Assembly: GCA_026182355.1 (NCBI GenBank) | Contig: JAPFBL010000318.1 | Location: forward strand, 1 to 64,000 | Reading direction: 5' to 3' | DNA: 64,000 bases | DNA from: Hermatobates lingyangjiaoensis | Taxonomy: Eukaryota > Arthropoda > Insecta > Hemiptera > Hermatobatidae | Shown: positions 12,796 through 23,699 of the stretch, piece after piece | Layout: the number at the start of each line of letters is the position of its first letter | How positions within the stretch are numbered: position 1 is the stretch's first letter | Program-made: the position numbers and the translations under genes | The notes under the pieces: model-generated | Database searches by the model: none | What the model saw: the letters and a program-made list of their open reading frames with translations, nothing else | Told to the model about the DNA's origin: nothing

Positions 12796-12828
12796 TCTCC
12801 TGAAGACGGTTATACCGAAACTTAGAGA
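12796..12828 (+). ncRNA. Hammerhead-like ribozyme motif
   Basis: TCTC (12796-12799) pairs with GAGA (12825-12828). CTGAAGA, an extra C, stem II GGT-TAT-ACC, GAA and ACTTA follow in hammerhead order. It lies between inverted arms 12712-12751 and 12840-12879, which match over about 40 bp. Confidence 0.4.
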
Positions 12829-13604
12829 CTCTTAAGTGGGTGCTTTTAATTTCTCTATGTTTTTTTATGTACATTGAACGACATATGAACATAATGCCTT
12901 CCTTCTACATAACTTTTATGTTAGCTTCTCAGTTTTTACTTTGTTTGCTCTCTGATGACATACATTGAAAGGCCTCAGAGCATTTATTTCTATTGTTTTC
13001 CTTGTTCCATTGTGGTTTAAACTTCACATATATATATGTTTTTCAAATACTCGAAAAATTCGTTTCTACAGGTTAAACAGACTTTAATTGTTCGGTATTA
13101 ACTCCTGATAGACAATAGCTTACCCCTTAAGATTAACATCCCCACATAGTAAGATTAGTTACCCTTAAGAATAATGAAGGCAGGTTAAAAACATATTGGA
13201 AACATAATTTACAAATATCGTACATACTTTCAACAAAGAAAAGTTTTAAACTTTTAAAAAGCTCGATCAACTTGGAAAGAAGTAGTTTTCTTTAAACTAC
13301 TTCAAAGATTGAATATCTTCAGATATTCAATGAAGTATATCTGAGAAGGCTGCAAAAATGTGAATATTAACCGTCGTAAATACATATCCACAAACCGAAA
13401 GGAGTAAAACTACCTACATTTTCCCTCTGAATTTTAAATTAACTTGTGATGGGATTTCTGATTAGATTTACATATGTTAATGCAGATGTATATTTACAAT
13501 TTTATATATAATTATAAGATAAAAAAAATTCACTATGGACGTTTGCATAAAATCAAAAAGCAAAGATTTAAAGAGGAAACAAAAAATATTTACGATATAC
13601 TTAC

Positions 13605-13733
13605 CCTATTACTTTCCAAGGCCTCTGCAGTATGTTCCTCCTTTTGTCGAAAACAATTAGCACACTTTGTTTTGTTAAAAATATTTGGCGAAAACTTTCT
13701 GCACTCTCCCGATCTTATTAACTGTGTAGACAT
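13605..13733 (-). CDS. osp: First coding exon of an outspread / MPRIP homologue
   Basis: On the minus strand this exon reads ATG and 43 codons, then stops exactly at the donor AGG|GTAAGT. The protein starts [17 protein letters not shown] and continues [17 protein letters not shown] and TAEALESNR. That is the N-terminal cysteine signature of Drosophila outspread and vertebrate MPRIP, where CRKFxxNIFNKxKCxxCF precedes the first PH domain. MPRIP binds F-actin and myosin phosphatase; outspread acts in wing epithelia. The next exons, which should encode the PH domain, would lie at lower coordinates. I did not find them in 1-13604, so the next intron is long or the exons are beyond the window edge. 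The short N-terminus before the cysteine motif matches the family and supports this ATG. Confidence 0.75.
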
Positions 13734-13997
13734 TTTTTTTAAAAAAAAAAATAAAAAAAGAAAAAGAACTTCGTTATCTGAACAAACAAGTAGCAGGACC
13801 CCACGGCATTCTCATATTTTGATTAAGTTACGTTTTATAAAATAACAATTCACATGCTTTATGGCACATTATATATTAAGATGTTCAAAGAAACCGATTT
13901 TTTAAAGTATGAAATTTGAACGCCTAGAATGGACACAATATAAAAATAATAAAACACTGGGAAGCGATATTAACCTCCCTGAAGGTTGGAAACTTAC

Positions 13998-14130
13998 TGG
14001 AATTCGGATTCCATTCTTGAACTATGGAGGACCGCGACACTAGCGCTTCCAGGAGCCAATAATGAAATACCACTGGTAATCGTTATTTCAGCGCCCTCTG
14101 TTGTTGATACGTTGCTATCCTGAAAGAGTA
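13998..14130 (-). other. osp: Probable 5'UTR exon and promoter area of the outspread homologue
   Basis: On the minus strand a GC-richer block ends in CCA|GTAAGTTTCC, a good splice donor at 13997-13992. It sits 265 bp upstream of the outspread start codon. It contains CGCGGTCCTCC and GGGCGCTGAAAT and stands out from the AT-rich surroundings. No acceptor is expected if this is exon 1. The coding exon would then be reached through the AG at 13734-13760 or an in-line leader. The 5' limit is a guess. Confidence 0.4.
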
Positions 14131-14386
14131 CCCATCAAAATAAATTTAATTGACAGCTTATATGTTTCAAGTATTAAAATTAAATTATAAATGTGATTTT
14201 TATCATAATTATATTAGGTAACAATTAGTGAAAAATTACACTTCTTTAATTCTATCACATTGAATTATCACCAATCTGAATTTCCTGTTAAGTTCTTATT
14301 ATTTATTAATGGTTCAAAGTGTTATGGTAATATTAAACTACCAAAGACAGTATTTTTAATCACATCAGTTTATGATATTCTTTACA

Positions 14387-15773
14387 TCTATATAAATAAA
14401 ATAATGATTTTGTCTGTACATTGCTTAGAACTGACGCATTTCAACTTTTCTTTACGTTTCATATATTGGAGAAACCGAATCCACCCTTAGAAAAATTTCT
14501 GTCGGTTTGTCCGTCGGTTTGTCTGTTTGTCCGCAAAACTTTGTCACAAGTAAACTCAGCTACCATAAGACATATAAAGCTGAAACTTTTACAGTAGATT
14601 TGTGTGGGTCTAACTTAAAATATAGACTCTGAATTGATTGGAAATACAACGTAGAAGTGAAGTTATGGACGTTTAAAGCAAAAACGTTTGTCACAGGTAA
14701 ACTCAGCCACCATAAGACATGGCGAGCTGAAACTTTGACACTGGATTTGTGTATGCCTAACTTAAAATACGGGCTCTAAATAGATTCATAATTCAGTACA
14801 GAAGCGAAGTTATAGGGCTTTAAGCGTATTTTCCTAACTTCACAGACAAGTTTGTTTTGAAAATACACAGGTGTGGCAAGTAGGTATTGTTAGTTGATTT
14901 TAATTTCATTGGAGCATATGAATATATATTGCGTATTTGACATCTTTGAAAAGGTGTTTCCCAGAGTTGAGGATGTACTATCTATTACGAATAAATAGTT
15001 TTGTAAACTAGCAATTCCCAACTCTTAATATGAACAGGCAGGAAAAATCAACAAACAAGTTCTTACGCTATATCATACCGAGGAAAGAACTTACAAGTCA
15101 GTAAAGAGATTGGATTAGTGATGAAGAAGCAGTTCATTATCTAATTGAATTTCTTGACTCTGAATTTATTTCTCCTAGACTGCCTGCTCATGAGTAAAAA
15201 CTTAAAGTAGGAGCACCAATCATGCTGCAATTTAGTAGCAGTAACAAATTTCATGTTACGAAACATGAGTACCCCAAAACTGTGCAACGGGACACGACTC
15301 TGAGTTCGTGCTCTACCCAGATATGCCATAGAGGCGGCCATCATGACTGGGTGTGAAATGTGGAGTCTGTGTGTATACCACCCATACCATTGATTCCGAG
15401 CCTCTGTCTGTTTCCGTTGAAATGATTGCAAAGTCCTGTCAGAGTCTATTTCGCAATGACGTTAACTAAGTCGCAAAGGGAGACTTTATCTAACGCATTA
15501 ATTCAAGTTAGCGAGACCAAGTTTTTCTCACATGGTCAACTGCAGTTTACTTGCTCAATAGTCAGATGTTTCAACTGATTGTTCTTCCATGAACCTGAAG
15601 GACAGACAGCTAATGTGTATACAGAGGCATTTGTTTAACACTGTACTAATAATGGTATTTTCTACTGTTCTATAATTTTTAATTATAGTATTAGTATAAT
15701 ACTATAATTGATATTTTGGAATACCAAGTATAATAGAATTTTTGATTCCGTCAAAGATGGGTACGTTTGCTAG
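14387..15773 (+). mobile_element. Helitron copy 1, carrying the end of a Rep/helicase gene
   Basis: The 5' end is A|TCTATATAAATAAAATAATG. The 3' end has the hairpin CCGTC-AAA-GATGG followed by GTACGTTTG and CTAG|T, so the element sits between A and T as Helitrons do. Near 15120-15650 broken frames give LKVGAPIMLQF, PKLCNGTRL, FAMTLTKSQ, FFSHGQL and EPEGQTANVYTEAFV, the last motifs of the Pif1-type helicase in Helitron Rep/Hel proteins. Frameshifts and stops show it is dead, and the Rep domain and most of the helicase are absent, so this is a 1.39-kb deletion derivative. Confidence 0.85.
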
Positions 15774-15897
15774 TATACTATAGGATTCAGGTGAGTGGTC
15801 AAGCAAGAGCATCTCAAATTCCGTTCAATTTTTATTCAACAGCTTCATGCAGATTATTAATTAATTGCGCATTGTTGAATGTTATTAAAAATTCAAG

Positions 15898-15956
15898 TTA
15901 AAATTGTTCCCTAGGTTCTTTAGATTTTTCTTTCAATTTGGCAACTTCTTTCAAAC
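15898..15956 (-). CDS. Short last exon of an unidentified gene
   Basis: On the minus strand the acceptor CACCTATTTGCAG leads into LKEVAKLKEKSKEPREQF and TAA. AATAAA lies 62 bases after the stop (15836-15831 on the minus strand), a normal polyadenylation distance. The lysine and glutamate pattern is coding-like. The exon is only 59 nt, so chance is not excluded. The Helitron at 14387-15773 ends just past its poly(A) area. No upstream exon could be placed with confidence. Confidence 0.35.
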
Positions 15957-16549
15957 CTGCAAATAGGTGTGCAAAAGGTTACTTATAACCTTCCTTCTGA
16001 AGTTATGTTTTTATTAATATTGTTTAGTGGAATATTCTAATATTCTTTCGTGGGATACTTCTCAAAGACCCTTAAAAATGGAATAATTAATGGACATTAT
16101 GTCATATCTCACTTTGGTATATATTATTTATGCTAAATTAATTGTGTACCTCTGCTTTGAAAGTTTGACTTTCTTTTGATACAGTTCAATAAATTAACAT
16201 AATAATTATTCTTTTTCTGTAAATCTAGAACATTTGATGTACATGACAGGAGAAGTGTCACAGTATACACAAGTGATGACAATTGTGATATTCACAGCAG
16301 TATTAATAAAAAATGAACTATTATTCGATGATTTCTGCTTTCCATTTCTTTATTGCCAAAGACACATTCTTTGTCAATAAACAATCGAAAGGAATCAGAA
16401 CTTTTTCATTTTTCTATTGATAATGATGTGGTATTTTTGTATAGTTTAGTTCCGAAATCAAGCAACAAATGTACGGTAACAGTAAATTAAGCTTAACTTA
16501 AGCAAAACATTAATATCGTGACTAGAATTATAACCATAGGTAGTGATTA

Positions 16550-16675
16550 TACCATGGACTTCAAATTCAAAATCAACAGTCTGTCAATACTTATACCTAA
16601 GAAGGTGTTTGGATTAATGTTAACTAAGTCTTTAAGATTTGTCAGAATATGTATTCCGCAAGGCTCATCACAACA
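16550..16675 (-). pseudogene. Open 40-codon stretch with leucine-rich-repeat-like spacing
   Basis: The minus strand is open for about 40 codons and includes GIHILTNLKDLVNINPNTF and LGISIDRLLILNLKSMV. The L..L..L and NTF.GIS.DRL spacing resembles a leucine-rich repeat. A stop lies just before the first lysine, and the right end could be ATG|GTATAA. No other repeats of this type were found nearby. It may be a decayed exon or chance. Confidence 0.2.
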
Positions 16676-18329
16676 ACGTTTTCATAAACTTAATTCCAAT
16701 CAAATAATTAATCGTTATTGTTAGTAATGCCATTCTAAATTACTTATATCATTTCTATAATGTATCGTTCGGTTTTTATAGAAGAAAAAACAATTATATT
16801 TATTTACTGGACTGTATCGGAAGCATTACATATTGATTTATGAATTTGATTGTAATTTAGTTACTGTTTAACTGTTAATTTTTTCGTAAATAGTTTTGTG
16901 ACTTTCCTGTTTGTTAATCCAGACCTTATCTGGAAGTGGTAATTCTAGAAGGTAGTAAGTTTTAGTCCAGAGGATTGGAGATATGACCCCAAATTGCTTT
17001 CAGTCCACAATATAGTGTGATGCAATAAAGTTATAACCGAAAATAATAGAATCCTTTTTTGAAAACTCTAAGGGTAGTTGAGTAAACACTACTTGTGAAA
17101 ATTAAAATGGTAGTTGAGTTAAATACTAAATTCTTCTGTGATATTATTGGGATAACTGAAATATACTGGTGACCATCAAAGAAAAAGCAATCACAAAGGT
17201 ATTCCATTTTTCTTTTTTTTTTTAGTTTAATGTCGAATGAACTTTAGTTTCTGTTAAAATTGAGTTACCAAAACCACTAAAATATCTATAACTTAGTGTC
17301 CACTTGAAATAATTTAATCAATTTATTAATTAGTATCTAGGAAACCTTGCTTATGTTCTATATTACTTATCTTATAAAAATAAATTACAACAATTAATGG
17401 AAAACAAACAAACATTCTACTAACTACTTTGATATTAAAATTTACTTCTTACTATTTAAATTTTCAATTTCAAAAAAGGTGGTATTAATGATTTTGTTGT
17501 ATACTAAGGCTTTCCTACATTAATTGTTGTAACTGCCCCTGATAATGTCGAATACATTTGACATAACTTTATTACTAATATAAACTGTGTATACTTCTTA
17601 ATTAAACAAAATGATCGATAAATACTTATCTGATAACGATATAGTTATGTAAAAGCATTGCTATAGAATAGACAAATGATAAAGTTAATAAAGATTCAAT
17701 ATTGCTTATGTAATTAAAATTGAATGTTTTCTGTAATAAAATGAATAAGTTTTAATGTTTATTTGAATCCAAGTTTATAGAGAAAGAAATGAAATAAAGA
17801 CAACAAATGTTTTGTAATTGATATTTAAAGGAGATGAAACATTTAATAACAAACGTTAATTTTATCTTTGATTTGTATTGCTTTGTATTAACTTCGACAA
17901 AATTGATAAAAGGTATCAAAGTTAACTGATAAATATAAAATTAAATTAATATGTCAGTCAATGGAATAAAATCAAGATTTTAACTGAAAAGTAATTGATG
18001 TTATTGAATCTTTTTGTATTGAATGTATTTGAAAGAACTTAATGGTTGTTTCTTTTAAGATATTATATGTAATTATGTTGACTGAATGAAATTAAATAAT
18101 ATTTTGAATATGTGTACAGTTTATTCACATTATAGCTCTAGATTACTCGAAGGTAATGTAAGGAAAATAAAATCATACAAAATGTCTACTAACCTCAAAG
18201 ATGCATATATGAGTATATTCTTCTTTTTTCTTATTATTAAGTCTCATGCATTAATAAGAACTCGTAATAAAGTTAAAAATTAACCAAAACTAAATAAATC
18301 CATTGGTACTATCACTTTTTATGTTGCAG

Positions 18330-18463
18330 AAATATTAAATTCATACCAAATGTGAAGAACAGAAAACAGACGCCACTAAGAGAAACAGAAAGTCATGAAG
18401 CCACTAAGAGAAACAGAAAGTCATGAACGCTTGAAGGAAGCCATATTGGATTTAAAGAAATAA
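18330..18463 (+). CDS. Last exon of an unidentified gene, with a 28-bp frame-breaking duplication
   Basis: The acceptor TTATGTTGCAG opens a frame reading NIKFIPNVKNRKQTPLRETE. A 28-bp direct duplication (18372-18399 and 18400-18427) shifts this frame and gives a stop at 18424-18426. With only one copy of the repeat, the same frame would run through ERLKEAILDLKK to TAA at 18461-18463. An AATAAA follows near 18539, as expected for a terminal exon. The charged, lysine-rich composition looks coding, but I do not recognise the protein. The duplication could be an allele, a sequencing artefact, or a real C-terminal change. Upstream exons on this strand were not found. Confidence 0.5.
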
Positions 18464-18667
18464 ATGAAGACCAATGATTGGTGGAACTGAATGTACATTT
18501 ATTTGTTGTTGAATTTATCTATATTTATAAATATAAATTAAATAAATTTGTTTTATTGATATTTGGTTGTTTTCTTATCAAATACTTTGGAGAATTCAGT
18601 TGTAAATAGTTAAAAAAAAGTAATTAAAGAAATACGTATTTTTTTGTTTCATTTTTATGTATTACAT

Positions 18668-18861
18668 TTATATTATATTTCCTTGGCTTTCCTTCTTCTC
18701 TGAGATGTCAAGACTTAGGCAGTCGTTCTGAAAAGATGACTTCAGTCCTATCTTTCTTCTGAGTGGCTCACTTCTAATAATTTTAATTCTTTTACAACGA
18801 ATGTGTATTAATGATTCTAATTGAAGCATATTTTCATATTTAAGTTCTACAGGTAGTTCAC
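18668..18861 (-). CDS. Last exon of an unidentified gene, convergent with the one before it
   Basis: On the minus strand the acceptor TTATTCTCTTCTAG is followed by 63 open codons, beginning ELPVELKYENMLQLESLIH and ending EKKESQGNII, then TAA. The central IRCKRIKIIRSEPLRRKIG is strongly basic. Base and codon use are clearly richer than in the flanking DNA. The exon starts in phase 1, so the preceding exon must leave one base. Only about 200 bp separate its stop from the stop of the + strand exon at 18330-18463, which makes a convergent pair sharing a short AT-rich terminator area. No family recognised. Confidence 0.55.
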
Positions 18862-20261
18862 CTAGAAGAGAATAATCTTTAATTCTTTATATAACTCATT
18901 CGATGTCACGATGCTCGGATGTAACGCAATTTGCAAAATGTGATAGTGTTTTCTATTTCTTCTAATTTAATAAAAAAAAATAATTAGACTACTCCTGTTA
19001 TAATAGTGCCCCTCGATTGGGGTTGATTTTTAGTTTTGAGTTTATTTTCTTTAATGTTTGTTTTTCTTTATTAATAGTAAATATCTTTTCTGGATATCTA
19101 GTGTACAATAAGGCAATATATTAATTTTCTTTTAAATGAATGTAATTTTTCAAAAATCTAATTATCCATAATTTAAGTTATCTGAACAATTATAATTGTG
19201 TAAAAATCTGGATCAGGTTAAAAAAAAAGACTTAGCATTTATTATAAAAATTTAAGAAAATATATGTTACTTGAATTTAAATTGACCATAAAATTTGTTT
19301 AACGATTTGCTGTATATTCATATAATAAGTTAGAATGAAACACTAATAAGATGTCATTTATATTTGGCAAAACTATTAAGTGATAATACTATAATGCTTT
19401 AAAAATTCTGAAGATAATAGATCATTTAATTGTGACAAAAGTAAATTATTTCAAAAAGGCAAACGTAAACAACACAATGTTCAGAATTTTGTAAATAATT
19501 TAGTTTTAGACGATGTATAAGTTCTCAGTTTCATATTATTATTATTAAGATGGACTCCTATTAGAGGTATTGAATGAATTAACCTATAAATAGTCTAAGA
19601 TCATATTCTTTATTTTAATGTTATCAACTAACAATTAGTTGTTCATTACTATCAGATCAAATGTATTCTACTCTTATTTATGTTATTACATTACTTATAG
19701 TCAAATATAGTATTTGTGAAAAAATTCGATGTTGAGATTTAGACGGAAATACATGATATTTTAAAATTAAATTATGATAATGATTCAATTTCTTAATAAT
19801 TATAATAAATGACAAAGATTATCTCATCTCATCCTCCACATAATGTTCTATTTTTAGGTATTGTTTCATTTTGATCTGTCAAATGGTATGGCTTGTATCG
19901 CTCTCACAAGCTTTGAGATTGAATTATAAGTCAAAATTTTTACATTTTATTGAAAAAAAATATTTCTCGTTATTTTAAAAATCTGAAATATTTTTCTTTT
20001 ATTGCATTTGTAACATCAAAGATAATGCCTAAATTTTAAAAACTCTAGAATTAGCAGTTTAGGAGGAAAAAATGTTTTCAAAAAACAGGTTTTTGGCAAA
20101 AAAAGTGACTTTTCCGTCATGCATAATTCTTACCAAACAATAGGGATCATCTACACTATGGGGCCCATTTTATAAGTAGAATATCAACTTGATTCATCAA
20201 AGATTCTGGACCGTAGCGTGGAAACAAGCAACGCAACACTCTTATCACTCACTCACCCACC

Positions 20262-20290
20262 CACCACACACACACACACACACACACACA
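20262..20290 (+). repeat. (CA)n microsatellite
   Basis: About 14 CA units following CCCACCCACC. A second CA-rich run is at 63877-63942 near the window end. Confidence 0.9.
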
Positions 20291-21189
20291 GACATCATCG
20301 ACAAAACATCATAAGGCGACTTCTGGGACCTCAAAACATATAATTCCGTCAAAATCTCCAGATCGAATTTTTTTACGATCACTATACTTTAATTATAGTA
20401 AAGTAAAAAATATAAATATAAAAGATGAATAAAAAAATAATTTGGTCAGAATTTATCTTATGTTCTTTCACATGAAGTTAGAACACAGCTCAATGAGTTC
20501 ATATTGTAGTTGATTCCGACATAAATAATAGCTATACTCTACACATAATAAGAAATCTGAAGTGGCCTACACTCAACTTTACTATGAGTAAATATAATAT
20601 AAAACTTCTAAGCACGTAATGTCTCATTTAGACAGTGACGTAGTAACTTTTATTGCCGCTGTAAGATCCTCCCCACCGCCACTGATCACTGATAAACGGT
20701 TAACCTTCAAAATTCCAGAAAACCCTCAAAATATTTATTTTCATGGAATCACAATCAAGGATTTAATTTGCGACTCCTAGTATCAGTCACTGACTTTCAT
20801 GTTATTGCAGTACTCGAATACATTTAATGTTATCATCAAAGAAAACCAAAGATTTTTTTAAAACAAAAACGCATAATTCAAATTTTAAAAAAATTATTTA
20901 AATAAATTAATGGGCTCCGCAAACAAATTTAAATGAACTTTCAACCATTTTAAAAAAAACTAGTTCTGAAAAATATAAAATAAATTTATTTTAAATTTGC
21001 AAATATTACAGTTGAAAAATTCGTTTAAAAACTGTCTTACACACATAAACATAGAAACAATTACACATAAAAAACTCATTTTGGTACAAAATTTCAGTTT
21101 TTCTTTTGTTAGTTTTTTATTATTTTCCATTATTACCCCTTTTAAATGTCACCACCACCTTCCAAAAATAATATTTTATTAATATTTAT

Positions 21190-23230
21190 TACATATAATT
21201 TATTTATTATATATAATTTAACATATATGTGTTGACACATAGTTAAATTATTGTTAAAAGAATAGCGTTGACAGAAAATATTAAGTGCATTATCTCCGAA
21301 CAAAAAAAAATTGTTAATATACTTTCCCATTATATTACCTTAGTCCATTCTCAGCCATGTTTTTTGGAAGAAGAATATTAGCGGACTGGTTCAGTTAAAT
21401 AAGTAAAAAATGTATTTTTATATCAAAATTTATGATACTAACACATATTCTAGGTTTGATTCAAATCGGTGAATCAAAAAGAAGCAATTATTTTAATAGA
21501 ACTACAGCAGAAAATAACTATTATTTAAATTTTAATTTATTGCATATAGTTAAACATATATATGTTGACATATAGTTAAATTATTGTTAAAAGAGTAGCA
21601 TTGACAGAAAATATTAAGTACATTAACTCCGAACAAAAAAAAATTGTTAATGTACTTTCCCATTATATTACCTTAGTCCATTCTCAGCCATGTTTTTAGG
21701 AAGAAGAATATTAGAGGACTGGTTCAGTTCAATAAGTAAAAAATGCATTTTTATATCAAAATTTATGATAATAACACATATTTTAGGTTTGTTTTATACT
21801 GCTGAATCAAAAAGAAGCAATTATTTTAATAGAGTACTGAAGAAAATAATTATTATTTAAATTTTAATTTATTGCATATAGGTAAACATATATGTGTTGA
21901 CACATAGTTCAATTATTGTTAAAAGAGTTCCGTTGACAGAAAGTATTAAGTACATTATCTCCGAACAAAAAAAAAATATTGTTAATATTACTTTCCCATT
22001 ATATTACCTTAGTTCATTGTCGGCCATGTTTTTTTGAAGAAGAATATTAGTAAAAGTAAAAAATATTTTTGTATATCAAACTTTATACTAACAACATGTA
22101 TTTTACGTTTGTTCCATATCGGTGAATTTTAATTTACTGCACATAGTTCAACATATATGTGTTGACACATAGTTAAATTGTTGTTAAAAGTGTATTATTG
22201 ACATAAAATATCAAGTGACATTATCTCCAAACAAACAAAAAAATTGTTAATATTACTTTCTAATTATATTACCTTAGTCTATTCTCAGCCATGAAGAAGA
22301 ATATTAGCGGACTGTTTCAGTTCAATAAGTAAAAAATGTATTTTTATATCAAAATTTATGATAATAACACATATTCTAGGTTTGTTTTATACTGCTAAAT
22401 CAAAAAGAAGCAATTATTTTAATAGAAGTACTGCAGAAAATAACTACTATTTACATTTTAATTTATTGCATATAGGTAAACATATATATGTTGACACACA
22501 GTTAAATTATTGTTAAAAGAGTACCGTTGACATAAAATATCAAGTGACATTATCTCCGAACAAAAAAAAATATTGTTAATATTACTTTCCCATTATATTA
22601 CCTTAGTTCATTGTCGGCCATGTTTTTTTGAAGAAGAATAATGAGAAAAATATTTTTGTATATCAAACTTTATACTAACAACATGTACTTTACGTTTGTT
22701 CCATATCGGTGAATAAAAAGAAGCAATTAACTTAATAGTTCTAAAAAAGGAAATTGACTACTAATTAAATTTTAATTTATTGCACATAGTTGAACATATA
22801 TGTGTTGACACATAGTTAAATTGTTGTTAAAAGTGTATTATTGACATAAAATATCAAGTGACATTAGCTCCAAACAAAAAAAAAATAGTTAATATTACTT
22901 TCCCATTATATTACCTTAGTGCATTGTCGGCCATGTTTTTTTGACGAGAAGTAATACCTGACTATAGAAATAGTGACTGACTCAGTTGAATATAGAAAAA
23001 AAGTAATTTTTAAATCATCATTTATTATAATAACAGGAATTCTAGGTTTGTTCGTAATCGGTCAATAAAAAGAAGTAAGTTAATAGTTGTAAAGAAGGAA
23101 ATGAACTACTAATTAAATTGTAATTTATTGCATATAACTTAAATATTTGTGTTGGTATATAGTTAAAAGACTAGTGTTTACATAAAATATATTGTTACAT
23201 TATGTGTGAACCAAGAAAAATTGTTGAATT
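21190..23230 (-). repeat. Tandem repeat of about 330 bp, six diverged units, each exon-like
   Basis: Recurring landmarks on the + strand (CCTTAGTNCATT, then CAGCCATG or CGGCCATG) lie at 21352, 21685, 22021, 22286, 22615 and 22928, so spacing is 265-336 bp. Read on the minus strand, each unit carries ATGGC(T/C)GA(G/C)AATN, then ACTAAG|GTAATAT. The seventh, most diverged member is the candidate exon at 23234-23346. Other shared parts are AT-rich, such as TATATGTGTTGACA and GAAGCAATTATTTTAATAG. Confidence 0.85.
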
Positions 23231-23233
23231 TAC

Positions 23234-23346
23234 CTTGGCACAAGCCGAAGTGTGTTCTCCTCTATGTTTCTTGGATGAAGGGAAGTTGCAGACTGGCACG
23301 AACATGCAAAGAACTTTAAGGAGTCCAAGAGTTCACTTACACAGTC
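23234..23346 (-). CDS. Candidate internal exon, apparent source of the 330-bp repeat
   Basis: On the minus strand the exon runs from CTGTTCTAG| to AAG|GTAAAT and is open for 37 codons, including ELLDSLKFFACSCQSATS and NIEENTLRLVP. The sequence is much less AT-rich than its surroundings. Its 3' half aligns with each unit of the tandem repeat at 21.2-23.1 kb, including the donor. Both leave two bases at the junction. I do not recognise the protein. It does not join the 18668-18861 exon directly because the phases differ. Confidence 0.35.
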
Positions 23347-23699
23347 CTAGAACAGAGTCGCCAACCCCATTATGACTTCTATTTACTTCATAATAAAATC
23401 AAACAAATTTGTTAAATGTTTTATAAAAATTGAAATTTTCTTGATAGTTATTTTGTTTGAAAGTTTTCTTTTTACACTGTTTAGTGATAAATTTTATTCT
23501 TATTGCTATATGGTTTAAATTAATAAGGAATTGAGAGTAATAGTTATAATTTAAATTAAAACTTTTTTTAAATAACTTCCAGAAATAATTTCCATAAAAC
23601 ATATTACATTTGTTAATATCTTGAAATAAAAAATATGAACGTAATAAATTTGGCTGCCTCCGATGGACTACATGCATAGAATAACCTTCCCATAATCAT

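Noticed and set aside
19858..19930. Possible + strand terminal exon VLFHFDLSNGMACIALTSFE
   Set aside because: An acceptor is present, but the minus strand is equally open and the surrounding 400 bp looks like one repeat unit. Not enough to call.
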